Positions 35,128-45,850 of a stretch of DNA of 64,000 nt are shown here, piece after piece. The DNA comes from Lepidonotus clava (Eukaryota > Annelida > Polychaeta > Phyllodocida > Polynoidae), in assembly GCA_936440205.1 (NCBI GenBank), contig OW387145.1, forward strand, positions 25,175,075-25,239,074. The letters run 5' to 3'. The stretch's first letter is position 1. The number at the start of each line of letters is the position of its first letter. A program made the position numbers and the translations under genes. The notes below the pieces were generated by a model. The model ran no database searches. It had not been told where the DNA came from and saw only the letters and a list, made by a program, of their open reading frames with translations.

Positions 35128-36343
35128 CCCAATACCTCCCAGACTCAGGGTGGGCACTCTGCCAAAGAGCTACTGAATCTGGGGGGCGGACCAAAAAACA
35201 TCGGCGAGAGAAAATGGTCATTTCTCGTGGCTTTTTTCGCCCAGAAAATATTCACGAGAATTCTCGCAGTTTTTTTCTCGTACAGAAAATATCACGAGAA
35301 TTCTATGTGACCGCCACGAGAGGTCCACGAGAAGTTTTTAGCGGTTTTCCATGATCGCAAAAAATCGACATCGTGGGTATTTGTTCGCCATTCTAACGTG
35401 TTGCAGTGGTGTCCAATTCAACTTAATTCACCAGAGGGAGCCTGTAGGAGTTTCAAAAAAAAAATGTAAGATATCTATCATCGTTTTCTTCGCAGTTCTA
35501 TTCATTTTAGCAATCTGCCTCCAAAACCGCTATTCCCAAAAGTTCTCGTGGCTGTCCAATATTCTATATAATGTTATAAGACCTCTTAAAATATTCATAT
35601 AAGACTATAACTGACAAATAATAGTTATAATGAGCGATAATAGGTGAAAAGTTAACATTTTTGTAGACAAATCTTGTTCTTACATAACAGGAGCCTTACA
35701 CCTCATTTGTAATTGTCCCTAAGTATTACTAAACATAGTACCGAATCTATTTGGTAGAATAGTTAACCTAGTGCACATTTTATGAGCATGACCATACCTT
35801 CAATGACAAATGAAATCTATTGGCTGCCGCTCGCTAGTCAACGTATCACAACATAGGGATTTGGGAGAGGGGGCGGGGGGGATTAGGGCGCTCGGTCGGC
35901 CCGTCTCGGCCCAGTAAGCTGTTGTCCAAACAAAGTGAGAGTGACTAGAACCCTTCAAAACAAGCACCGTTGGCAAAGTGTTAGGACGGGTCCTGACTGT
36001 AAAACGGTTTTCAAGTGCCGGTTTCCCAGCCACAACTCTGACGGACCCTAACGGTCCCGTACCCCGGTAGTTGTTGACCTCGCACGGTCTCCAGCCCCCC
36101 CTACTCGGGGGAACCCCCCCCCCCCCCCGCTCTCCACGCCACCCCCACCCCCGCCCTTTTTTTTTTTTTTGGTCAAATAAAAGTTTGTACAATGATTTCC
36201 AATAACAATATTAGACGGTCACCATCCCCGCGTTCTTGGGTAATCCCTCCCCACTCCCCCCTTTTTTTTTTTTTATCAACTAAAGGTTTGTAATATGATT
36301 TCCAAGAACAAGGCTAGACAAAAATATTTTTGCAAAATGAAAT
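35128..36343. other. Non-coding stretch with CACGAGAA repeats and homopolymers
   Basis: No gene is supported. At 35213-35340 the motif CACGAGAA and its complement recur several times, including the palindrome CGAGAATTCTCG at 35255-35266. Farther right, C-runs and T-runs lie near 36117-36170 and 36255-36272, each followed by a related sequence with GTTTGTA-ATGATTTCCAA, an imperfect duplication about 105 bases apart. It may be the left flank of the Harbinger cassette. Confidence 0.55.
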
Positions 36344-36538
36344 TCAAAACCAAACGTGTATAACGCCATCTAATGAATATTGAGTGTCGTTCCCACGAAG
36401 GCTATCTGGAATTCGTGACGTTTCGATATATTTCAAAGATAGGTCATCGACTTTCAGTGTCTTTCCCACGTTTAACCCTTTCCCACGCCTCCCACTGGCC
36501 GACGTCAGCCCACGCTCCCGCGTGCCGGGCACGGTCCA

Positions 36539-36546
36539 TATAAAAA
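36539..36546 (+). promoter_or_regulatory. TATA box of the Harbinger-type gene
   Basis: TATAAAAA lies 36 to 43 bases before the ATG at 36582. The sequence between them leaves a very short 5' UTR. The upstream 60 bases are GC-rich with GACGTC and CACGC motifs. Confidence 0.6.
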
Positions 36547-36581
36547 CCCCAATCGGGCGTTCCGCTTCATTTACCAGTAAA

Positions 36582-37076
36582 ATGACCTCCGAGCAAGGCG
36601 ATTTCGACCCCGCGGAGGAGACTTACGACGATTTCCTCCGCCGCGTAACCAGGTACTTCGCGGAGGCGGGCGGGGCGGGCGATTACGCGGACCTACGAAT
36701 GGTTGAAGTCAAGGAGGAGGACATGTTCCAGGAGGGGGAGGACGTTCAACAGCAGCACCAGGCGCACGAGGCCATGGAGGCCCAAGAGCACGACCAGCAG
36801 CAGGACCAGGAGCAGGTTCCAGACCAGGAGCAGGTTCCGGAGCCGGTTCTGGAGCCGGACCCTGAGGAGGAGCCCCCAGAGGCCATGGAGGTCCAGGAGC
36901 AGGTCCAGGAGCCTGACCAGGAGCATCGCGAGCAGGATCTGGCCCAGGACCCCGAGGACGAGGCCCGACGATCTCGGCGGCAGGCCGGGCTGCCCCCTAC
37001 ACACAGGCCCCTCCGGCCCTGCTCGCCGGATTATGTGCTAGGGGTGACGGACAACACCCGGCAGAACATTCGAACC
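36582..37076 (+). CDS. Harbinger gene exon 1: acidic, Gln/Pro-rich leader
   Basis: This exon has 165 codons from ATG to the donor GTAAGT at 37077. It begins MTSEQGDFDPAEETYDDF and then becomes a low-complexity repeat of Glu, Gln, Pro and Val (units such as DQEQVPDQEQVPEPV). It ends with a basic patch (EARRSRRQAG) and SPDYVLGVTDN. There is no known domain. The ATG was chosen because a TATA box lies just upstream and the frame is open from there. It ends in phase 0. Linking it to the transposase is inferred from the donor, spacing and strand. Confidence 0.65.
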
Positions 37077-40000
37077 GTAAGTTAAAATTATGTAACATGG
37101 CCGGGGTAGGTGGGGTGCGCTCGGTCCCCCCCTCGGTCCCTACTTTGGTGTGTCTATTCAACATCCCCTCCTGGTGCCGTATTTGGACACTTCTAGTCAC
37201 TCTTTTTAATTACTAAATAAACAAACCCGGCGGGTGGGCGACCGGGTCGACCACGGGACCGGCGTCTTACCCAAACACTACCGGATTATCCTCTTACAAC
37301 ACGTTGACTAGTGAGGAGCTCCCAATCTATTCTTTATTAATTTCTTGCAGCACCTATCAGAAAACGACCAGAGAAGAAGTCATCGCGAGCTACTCCATTT
37401 CAACAGTTCGCTTTGAAATCCTACCTGTTGAGAAGAGGCAGGCCGGGGTATCGACCCAAATGGGGTGAAAAGAGATGTAAGAAGTTTAGGACAGTTAAAG
37501 AAAGGAAGGACTCGGGTAGAATGGCCCCGTATTTCCGACTTTGAGGCCCGCTTTCGCCTACCCCCGACCTGTATTGAGCAGCTCAGACGAGTTCGAGCTG
37601 AGTCGTTTTCGTCCAGGGAAGGGTAAAGAGGAGAAGAGGGGTGCCCCTATTCCACTGTTCCATGAGGTAATAAACCCCGATTAATTATAATAAAAAAATA
37701 TGTAATATTATTATTATACTAAAAACCCTGACTCAAAGTGAATGTTTTATTTTTCTCTCAAAATTTTAATTAATTAATTAATCTGAAAAAAACATCTAAC
37801 CTCATGAGTTATGATACAATACATATCCCTGAACCCTTAATATCAATCTTTTCTTGTAGGTGTGTTATGCTCTTAGGTACATGGCAACAGGTTCCTATTA
37901 TGGCATACTTCGTGACACACAGGGCGGTGTGTCCAAATCTACCATCGGTCGAGCTGTGGACTCTTTTGTCAAGTTCCCCGTCTCCCGAGCAAGGAAACAC
38001 ATCCGTTTCCCCAAGGTACATATTTAATAGTTCATGGCGGTTAACTTTTTTAAAAAAAACTTTCATTTAAAATAAGAAAATAAAACAATATTCTAGCTTT
38101 TTAATAACTATGTTAAGAATGTAAATCTTCATTATTTGATAGCACTTAAAAATTCTTATAGAATGTGACATATATATTATTTCAGGGTGAAAAGCTACAC
38201 GAGTCTGCCGTTCGCTTCTCTCGCCGACACAACATGGTGCAGTGTGTTGGTTCCATTGATGGGACTCATATTCCCATCAAGAGGCCAATCAGGAATGAGT
38301 TTGCGTATGTCTGCAGGAAGCAGTACCACGCCCTCAATGTCTTGGTAAGCATAATGGAAGCAAGAAATTCAACTTGAATACAAAAACTTTCTTTATTCTG
38401 TTCTTACAGTCAAAAGTAGTCTTGAATATCATGTACTCATACATGCCAATAAATTCTCATTCGAGGTACATTGAAATCTGTTTGATATTATATGCTGTAC
38501 GAAGCTGTAGCCTAGGAGATCTTAACATCATTATCATAGAAAACAAATCTTCTTTACAGATAGCTTGTGATCACGAAGAACGTATCACCTTCGTGGAGCC
38601 TGCGATGGCGGGATCACACCACGACCAAGGAGTCCTAGACTACTCCGACTTAGGTTACCAGATAGCCAATAACGACCGTCTAGGACCCTACTTTCTTCTC
38701 GTGGACGGCGGGTAAGTTAACATAGCGAGAAATTCTCATTGGACGTCAATATATGACAAGAAAAGAATGTGGTTTATCTAGCACCGTGAGTACTTTAACA
38801 TAGCGAGAACTTACAAATTATTTCGTCACCACATCACATGAGAAGAAGAACTTTCTCTGTAGGTAGGCTCACAAAAATTCAGTGTGCATATTAAGGTTAA
38901 CATATTAATCCTTAACATAAAAATCTTGTCTATGTTTTTGTAGACTTTCTATCAGGCAGAGAACATTGAATGAGTGTTAATTACACTTTTCAGGTACGTC
39001 CTAACACCACAAGTCATGACTCCGTTTAGGGCACAAATGCTGGAGCAGTTAGAGCCATGGGAGCAGCACTACCAGGTAGCTCACACAACGGCAAGATCCT
39101 CGGTCGAACGTTGTATCGGGCAGCTGAAGTCACGGTGGAGGTACTTGATAATTGTCTGACCCAACAACAAATTTCAATATATCTCTATAGATGCTATAGG
39201 GGGAATGTGTGTTATATCGCGCATGTGTGTTATATCGCGCAGCTCCAGTTAAGGGCCTATTAATTAGTTTAGATTAATTTGATCATCATAATTGAAAAAG
39301 TAACATATGCACTATTGTCTGCTGCACCCTTGTAATTATCTAAATGATAATTTTCACTCTGATCATCAATAGTACACCTATTACCTTATTATTGCATATC
39401 TTTATCGTTTTTGCTTTATATTTCAGTTATTTTCTTATTTTACATATCTTGTTTTACCTAAATCAAAAACACGATAAGGTAATATTGCTTTATCTACACA
39501 GAAAGCCTGTGAAATTCTGAAAATAGACATTTTTCTACAAAAATTGAAATGAAGGATTCTTTTAATTATGTTCTAGGGTGAAAATATAAATGTAGATGGC
39601 CTTGTATCGCGCTTTAACTGTTGTTGTATCGCACAGGTAATTCTTTATAATGAATATATATTTTAGATTATTGTATTTTCCTTATTTTCTTGCTTTTTTC
39701 ACATTTCAAACCATTTTCTGATACCATGAATATTTTTCCTTTTTTATATTTTAAAAAGGAACTATCTCAATTGATTATTTTAGATTTACCAGAGGAAAAG
39801 GCCAACTTTACCCATTGTGCAGAAATTCAGCCCGTGGTTAATTAGTATTTTACTTGGAAATTGCAGTTTTTGCAATTATCACATGGAACAACAGGGATGT
39901 AAGTCAGGGTTAATGAAAAAATCTTAAACCCCAGAGAGAAAATTTAGAATGATCTTAAAATGCCATAAAACGTCATGCAAGGAATTCAGTTTGAAAATAA

Positions 40001-40908
40001 TCATCTGAGGTGATGATGTGAAAAAATCTGAAATCAGATTAAAATCTGAAAACTTACATCCCTGGAACAAAAAGAAATTTATCAGAGTCTCAGTTGGCAA
40101 ATAATTGTGATTGAATATATTTTGCTAATATGTGTCATTACAATTGTTTTCAGACTCTTGGCTTAATATTTTAAATATTTAGTGTTGAATTTCTTATTAA
40201 ATTATCTAATATTCTTCTTTTGAAAATAGACCTATAAAATCCACGATACAATACTTACATGCGCGATACAACAACAGGCTATTAGTTCTAATGCATGTAA
40301 TTAAGATTTGAGCTTTACAAATGGCAATTTCGAGATTTATACTACATATTTGCCAGCCAGCTTCAACACATTTGCAGTTATGTGCAGGTTTATATGCGTT
40401 ACAGAGCTTCAGAAAAATGAATTCCCTTTCTTTGATGCCGTTTTTTTCTCCTGTCGTATCACAAATATTATCTTGATGTTAATTAATCTATGTAGCATTT
40501 CCTGCTGTGGTTGTATCGCGCATTAGGTGCGCGATATAACCCACATTCCCCCTACTTATACCAATTTTTAGAACATGGATACAACTCTTCTTAAATGTAG
40601 ATAGTAAAGCATATATAATTGTTTTTTTCAAGAGAAAAAATACAAAATCTCAAAAATCTAAATAGGTTTAACGGCCTGCCTATACCATTTTTCACTGTAG
40701 GTGCCTGTCCAAGTCAGGAGCTGGCATCATTGACATGGAACCCCTACAGGCGTCATGGCTTGTCAAGGCATGCTGTGTTTTACACAACATGTGCATTGAC
40801 TGGGGACTGCGACGCATGAAGCGTGGCCAAAACCGAGACCCCGACTACGAGGCATTGATCCTGGTGGAAGCACGGGAGGCATTCCTCAAGAATCTGCCCA
40901 ACGGCTAG
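36582..40908 (+). CDS. HARBI1-like PIF/Harbinger transposase gene, seven exons
   Basis: This is a DDE transposase gene of the PIF/Harbinger superfamily, either a DNA transposon or a host gene derived from one. Exons are 36582-37076 (acidic/Gln leader), about 37351-37666 (N-terminal domain), 37860-38015, 38186-38344, 38560-38711, 38994-39140 and 40701-40908. The catalytic triad is visible: Asp in SIDGTH (38258-38260), Asp in LLVDGG (38704-38706) and Glu in SSVERCIG (39106-39108). Exons 3 to 7 join in phase into one open frame ending at TAG 40906-40908. Exon 2 is not open in one frame, so the copy is either damaged there or misassembled. AATAAA follows at 41198. Multi-exon structure is more than most Harbinger elements carry. 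Confidence 0.85.
37351..37666 (+). pseudogene. Harbinger gene exon 2: N-terminal transposase region, frame-shifted
   Basis: The acceptor TTTCTTGCAG at 37350 and the donor GTAATA at 37667 are plausible. The coding content is split over frames: a basic stretch (RKRPEKKSSRATPFQQF), then WPRISDFEARFRLPPTCIEQL, which matches the start of the HARBI1 fold, then KEEKRGAPIPLFHE leading into exon 3. The 316-base length also breaks the phase between exons 1 and 3. So there are at least two frame changes. They may be true decay or errors in the assembly. Confidence 0.65.
37860..38015 (+). CDS. Harbinger gene exon 3: helix-turn-helix region
   Basis: This exon has 52 codons: VCYALRYMATGSYYGILRD, then GGVSKSTIGRAVDSFV, the DNA-binding helix-turn-helix typical of HARBI1 N-termini (ATGS and S-x-STIxR). 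Acceptor TTCTTGTAG and donor GTACAT. It starts and ends in phase 0. Confidence 0.88.
38186..38344 (+). CDS. Harbinger gene exon 4: DDE domain, first Asp
   Basis: This exon has 53 codons: GEKLHESAVRFSRRHNM, then CVGSIDGTHIPIKRP with the first catalytic Asp, then the Y-x-x-RKxYHALNVL block. This is the start of the DDE_4-type nuclease fold. Acceptor TTATTTCAG and donor GTAAGC. Confidence 0.92.
38560..38711 (+). CDS. Harbinger gene exon 5: DDE domain, second Asp
   Basis: This exon starts IACDHEERITFVEPAMAGS and continues HHDQGVLDYSDLG to YFLLVDGG, with the second catalytic Asp. In HARBI1 proteins the matching block ends LLGDSGY; here it is LLVDGGY. Acceptor TTCTTTACAG and donor GTAAGT. It leaves two bases of a Gly codon. 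Confidence 0.92.
38994..39140 (+). CDS. Harbinger gene exon 6: DDE domain, catalytic Glu
   Basis: This exon encodes YVLTPQVMTPFRAQM to HTTARSSVERCIGQLKSRWR. The Glu of SSVERCIG is the third catalytic residue and GQLKSRWR is the matching family motif. The donor GTACTT follows at 39141. The intron after it is 1,560 bases and contains a nested terminal-inverted-repeat element. Confidence 0.92.
39197..40554. mobile_element. Non-autonomous terminal-inverted-repeat element in the Harbinger gene intron
   Basis: The element spans 39199-40552 (1,354 bases). The left end GGGGGAATGTG and the right end CACATTCCCCC are inverted repeats that extend over about 26 bases with one mismatch, and both ends are flanked by TA, a mariner-type target duplication. 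Near both ends the motif TATCGCGC or its complement recurs (about 39215, 39232, 39606, 40264, 40513 and 40529), like subterminal transposase sites. The interior is AT-rich and encodes no recognisable transposase. Removing it leaves a normal intron of about 200 bases, so it inserted after the transposase gene existed. Confidence 0.85.
40701..40908 (+). CDS. Harbinger gene exon 7: C-terminus
   Basis: This exon encodes CLSKSGAGIIDMEPLQASWLV, then KACCVLHNMCIDWGL, the VLHNMC motif typical of HARBI1 C-termini. It ends LKNLPNG at TAG 40906-40908. Acceptor TTCACTGTAG. The 3' UTR follows, with AATAAA at 41198-41203. Confidence 0.9.
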
Positions 40909-41203
40909 TACGAAGAACAGGGAGACGAGGACACCCAACAACTACAAGAAACGTATGGTGCTCGGCACGCCGGTTCTCGTAAGAGGATCTCGTACATCCA
41001 CCGCAACTACGGTGGTCCAAGGCCACCAGTGCCGCTCACCAGCCGCAAGAGGAAAGGGTAGAGTTCGGGGAAGAGGTGTTGGTCGACCAAGAGTCCCACA
41101 GTCACAGCGTGGCCGTTAATTAACCCAGAGAAAAAGCCACTGTTTACATGTAAGATACCATCTACGTTTAATAATCGAACAGATATAGAAGTATAACAAT
41201 AAA

Positions 41204-42563
41204 AATATATCCTTCAAAATGTCTGTTTGACCTTTTTTTCTTGTAGAATAATGTATCACATTTCCATTTCAGACATCGATTTAATCATACGTCTATTTAA
41301 CCCCTTCAACCCTCTATTCCTGAGGATAATAGATTAAAATGTGTGTGGACTACAGAAGAAATGCTTTCTAAAGCTGCAAACCATTTTAAAATATTCCCTT
41401 TAGAAGCTTAGATATAGTCGTTTGAACTTCCCTACTTCTCGTACAATAGAAACCCTCCAGTTCTGATAGTCATCTTTGTTTCCATGTCATGATAACTTTA
41501 ACTTGACCTTATATATTTAGAATAAAAAGCATTTCTTATTCAGAAAAATGTTTAAAGTTCAACAACTTTTCATTGAATCGGTCTTTTAACTAACCGCTTG
41601 AAATATAAGGCAGAAAAAGATATTTTCTACATTACCAATGAATATTGTTCCATTGACTCTAAAATGTTCTTTTTTCCGTAACCATGGCAACCTAACAACC
41701 TTATTATATGAAGGATTTCTGTGGAAAAAACATTCCATTGCAAATTTCCCATAATGCATCATTTGCAAAATATTTGAAATTTCTATGAAAATCATTGAAT
41801 TCTCAGGAAAATTCTATCTATGTCAAACTTTTTCACAAAATTACATGAAAAAATGTTTTTTCACCAATAATTCCTTAATAATTATTAATGCTTCCAAGAG
41901 GCTGATTCTCAGAGTAGGCTGATTTGCTCTTTATTGACCATAACAGTCTTCACTGAAACACATGTTCTAAAATATCTAAACATCATAGAACAATACAAAA
42001 AGTGTAAGGTTCCTTGGAACTTTGGGAATATTTTGATATTTACCTCATGAGCGTAGGTGAAATACCCTTTTTATAATCAGAACAAAACCCTAAAAGTGGT
42101 GCCATTTTATGGGTAACACTCATGTGGTGGCCAAATATGGCCTTATGGGGTGGAAGGGGTCAATGAATAGTAGCCAATTGCAGTATAGCAATACAATCCT
42201 TTCATCGGGAAGTAACAAATAGTCAATTTGTACCCCTTAAAGTTAAAGTGACATACATTCATCATCAAAGGAATAGTCTGTATATTTATTGATGTTATGG
42301 AGTCATTTCTGAAGTGCACAATGTGTTTCACCTACACACACAGAACAAACTCTCTAGTACAAGCCAGAAAGGGACCTGAATCATTCAAGTGTAGCACAGT
42401 CTTAGTTCTATATCTGAAACATGTCACTACATATCTAAATATAAAATTCTAGTCTACATAACATCCGATTTAACTTAAATGGCACTACATGGAAATGCAT
42501 CCATAAACACGACAAGTTTCAATGTATTGTACCCACGAGAAAAAACTTGACGAGATAAAAAGA
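41204..42563. other. AT-rich spacer between two convergent genes
   Basis: No gene is supported. The only feature is TTTATT at 42285-42290, a polyadenylation signal for the minus-strand gene that ends at 42564. Confidence 0.6.
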
Positions 42564-44561
42564 TTACTTGTTCTTAGGGTTTCTTTTAGCCATCGGGGTA
42601 CAACTACTAATTTTGTGCACTATATCAACTGGCACTAGAGAAACCACCTCAGACTTGTTTTTGTTTTCAGGGTCCTCTTGAACTACAGGGATAAATGAAC
42701 CTCCAAACTGAGCTATGTTTTCGCCAGAGGGCCACTGAGAACCGTCTATTTCCTCTGTCTCTGCTACCAGTACGTTTGCTGTAGGATCCTGTGTCTCCTC
42801 TGTATCAGCAATCTCATTGTCCGGATCCACACTCTACTCAAACATCAACGGTTTCTGATAAGTTTGTTCCCCCTGTCTCTGCTTAAAAGTGACCTCACTT
42901 GTATTTAAGGGACTTTTAACTATTTCACCAACCAGCCTACCCTCTACCATTGCTACATTAGTATTTCCAACATTGGCATTGGGCGTTTCAACAGGAGAAT
43001 CCCTTTCACTTTTTATCTCGTCATCACCCAGAACTACTCTCTCCGGTGCTGATCTGTACAGAAGTGCATTTTTGATAACCTCTAAACTTTCTTCAATATT
43101 ACCAACCGATCCTTTTACACTGGATACATCTCACTTCAAAGTATCTACGTCCTGCCTCAAAGCGGCTATGTCCTTTCTCGTACGAGTTAGTTCTGTTTTT
43201 GAACTATTTGTAGTGGCCTCAACGCTATCCATACTTTCTTTCATGTTTGACATGTTGTCGCCCACATCGACAATTTTTTGGTGTGTATCATCTAATGCGT
43301 CCTTAATGTTTACGCATTGTAAAGCAAGGTTAACACACCGCCCCTTGATGGCCTGACTATGAACCTTTACCTGAGCTATCTCCCCTCGAATCCCAGATAT
43401 GTGCTGTTTAGTACACCTCATGTCTACTGAAGATGTGTTGATTTGCTGCTCCATACTTTGGAGAGAAGACTGACACTTAATAAAATCTGACCCGAGCATA
43501 GACAGATCAACCTGTACTGCCTCGATAAGATTCCGAACGACGTGAACCTCTGAAGGCAAACTGGATATTTTCTGAATATCACACTTCACCCCGATTACCT
43601 CGGCATGCAAACATGCAGTTTGTTTATCGTGAACTTGAAGGTCGCTTTTGATAGACATCAACCCAGTAGACACACTATCCTTAATGCGTTGATCTACCAA
43701 GTCTGAGGCACTAGAAAGTTTACTTAGAACGTTAATGGGCTTAGGGGATGTAGGTATCCCTTTAGGTACTTTATTTTTTTCCTCTTCGGTTTCATATTCT
43801 GTTATAAGCTTCCTGTGCCGCCTTTGCAGCCTGTAGATCCCTTTTCATTTGGTCGAGCGGGGTGGCCTCATAAGCAGCTGCTGCTGTAAGGGCAGCAATT
43901 GTATCAGAGTCTAGTTTTGGAATCGGCTGTGCACGTCTTGTGGGTATGTGCCTACCCCTTGATTGGCCAGAAGAGGTGGAAGGCTGCTGACCGTCATTAA
44001 CAAAAATCCTTACACCCTTATATATGTTTTGGTTGCAGGGTTCCTCGTCCAACACTTCAGGATCTGCTTTATCTGCAGTGTCTCGGCAGGAAGATATTTT
44101 GATAGACTTTTTAAGTTCATCATCTACTACTATGGCCTCTGAGGTGTCTGAATCTCTGTTAGTGGATGGCTTGGTGGGCTTTTTCTTCTTCGGTTCATCC
44201 ACTACTACCACATGCTCTGCATTGTCAGTATCCTTTTCAGACAAGGGCTTGGCTGGCTTTTTCTTGGTCGCTTCGTCCTCTACTACTAAAGGCTCGACAC
44301 TCTCTGAAATTTTTTTAGTGTTTGGCTTGGTGTGTTTCATCTTTTTCTTAGGTCCGTCCTCGACCATTACGGCCTCATCACTATCAGCATCCTTCGGCGT
44401 TGAAGCCTTAGGTACCTTCTTCCTATCATCCCTAGTCGAGAGCACATAACCAAGATCAACATCTACACGGACGTCCTTATTTGGGGATTGTACGTGGACT
44501 GAGTAGTCAAGGGGTTGGTCAAAAGCGTCGTCCAGAGAAGACATCGATATATCTGGAAGGG
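42564..44561 (-). pseudogene. Unknown minus-strand gene, last exon (charged repeats and coiled coil)
   Basis: This exon starts LPDISMSSLDDAFDQPLDYS after acceptor TTTCTGAAG. Four charged repeats follow (DGPKKKMKHTKP, EATKKKPAKP, EPKKKKPTKP, ELKKSIKI), each preceded by an acidic V-V-x-D/E block, then an Ala-rich helix and a long heptad-like coiled coil of about 190 residues. The end is an acidic tail closing KRNPKNK. The reading frame changes or stops about three times across 2 kb, yet each segment keeps protein-like composition, so decay looks recent or the breaks are sequence errors. Confidence 0.55.
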
Positions 44562-45066
44562 CTTCAGAAAAATAATAAAAAATAATCAATATTCAATAAT
44601 TCTAAGAATTTTGAAAAGGTGGACACTGTTAGACATTTTTTATAAATAGACTGAAAATTATTATCACGAGAACTTTTATAGATTTGCTTCACGAGAACTT
44701 TTATAGATTTGGTTCAATTATTTTATAATTATGTATCTATTGCAAGGAACCTTTTACATAGAATTGACATTTCATAGACGAGAAATTAGACTTAAGACTT
44801 TCATAATTTGTAAGTGAGGTATTTTCAAATAATGTATATTATTGTTTTGAAGCCTTGTCATGATTTGCTTGTTTCAAAATTTCACATATCATCCTGAGCT
44901 GTCCCTCCGTCTCCGGAGTTATACGAGAGGTGACGTCGGCTAGAAGTACCCCACGAGAGGTCCTCGAGAGTCTGGCTGATGGTTTTCTTTGATGACAAGA
45001 TGCACTCCTTCTTCGCTTTGATTCGCTAGGAAGATCTTGTAGGTTTTTGTGCAGGGGTAACCTCAC

Positions 45067-45090
45067 CGGTTGAAGAATCAGGGGTTCTGG
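45067..45090 (-). CDS. Unknown minus-strand gene, 24-base micro-exon
   Basis: This exon is bounded by acceptor TATTTACAG and donor GTGAGG on the minus strand. It encodes RTPDSST plus split codons and keeps phase 1 on both sides, joining the exons at 45318 and 44561 in frame. Without using this donor, the frame would stop soon after. A longer open frame (44839-45066) in another phase also exists and cannot be excluded. Confidence 0.45.
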
Positions 45091-45221
45091 CTGTAAATAA
45101 CAACTTTGTTTAATTACACAGAAAAAGAATTAATGTGATGAGTGTGACAAAAATATTTACTATTTATCATTGTGTAAGTACGTATGAACAAAACTGTAAC
45201 TCAGATTTGCATGTGCCATCG

Positions 45222-45243
45222 TTATATATATATATATATATAT
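45222..45243. repeat. AT dinucleotide microsatellite
   Basis: This is a run of about ten or eleven TA units in the intron between two exons of the minus-strand gene. Confidence 0.9.
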
Positions 45244-45317
45244 TTAGATGACTACTTCATTCTAGACTCTTATAATTATGTCCATTTAAAATGAGACATT
45301 ATTAGGGGTTATTTTAC

Positions 45318-45548
45318 CTTCACTTCCAGCAGGCGTTACTTTCACACGAGAACTTCGCCTCAGCTTAGGTAGCGGTGACTCGCCATCAGATTCCTCGCCC
45401 TCTGCTTTCTGCACATCGTCTTCTGAATTGGTCAGCACATCCCGGGATTTCTTGGATCGCACCTTTCTCGCAGGGGGTCGTTTCTTAATTCTATCCACCT
45501 CTTCCTGGGTAGGTTCAGGAACCGAGATTGTATTGGAGCCTTTCCTGC
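45318..45548 (-). CDS. Unknown minus-strand gene, exon (nuclear-type basic and Ser/Asp-rich)
   Basis: This exon encodes RKGSNTISVPEPTQEEVDRI, then a basic patch KKRPPARKVRSKKSR, an acidic Ser/Asp/Glu stretch and RRSSRVKVTPAGSEG. Such basic clusters are common in nuclear proteins. Acceptor ACTTTTTAG and donor GTAAAA on the minus strand. Both junctions are phase 1. Confidence 0.6.
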
Positions 45549-45850
45549 CTAAAAAGTAAAGAAAATAAAATGTTATTTTTTACAAAAGTGAACGTCGTCT
45601 TTTTTTTTTAAAGATTTATTTATTACAGTTTTTTTTATCGTGACTTATGTGCACCTCGGTAGGCTTTTCATATTAATACTATTACTTCCAGCAGCAATTT
45701 ACTAATTCACAGATGTGGAGTGTGCACGTACTCATATGTCAGCATATTACAGTTCTAGTGAGATATATTTATATATAATTTGGTATAGGATTAGTTTCCT
45801 AAATGATAAAAATTCATGTATAATCTATAAATTAATACTTTTTCCCTTAC

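Noticed and set aside
35351-35602. 83-codon frame with a hydrophobic stretch
   Set aside because: No family resemblance, AT-rich context and no gene signals around it; the hydrophobic stretch is expected by chance from T-rich DNA.
44839-45066. Longer version of the micro-exon (75-codon open frame)
   Set aside because: It is protein-like but its phase does not match the preceding exon, while the 24-base form matches on both sides. Kept only as an alternative.
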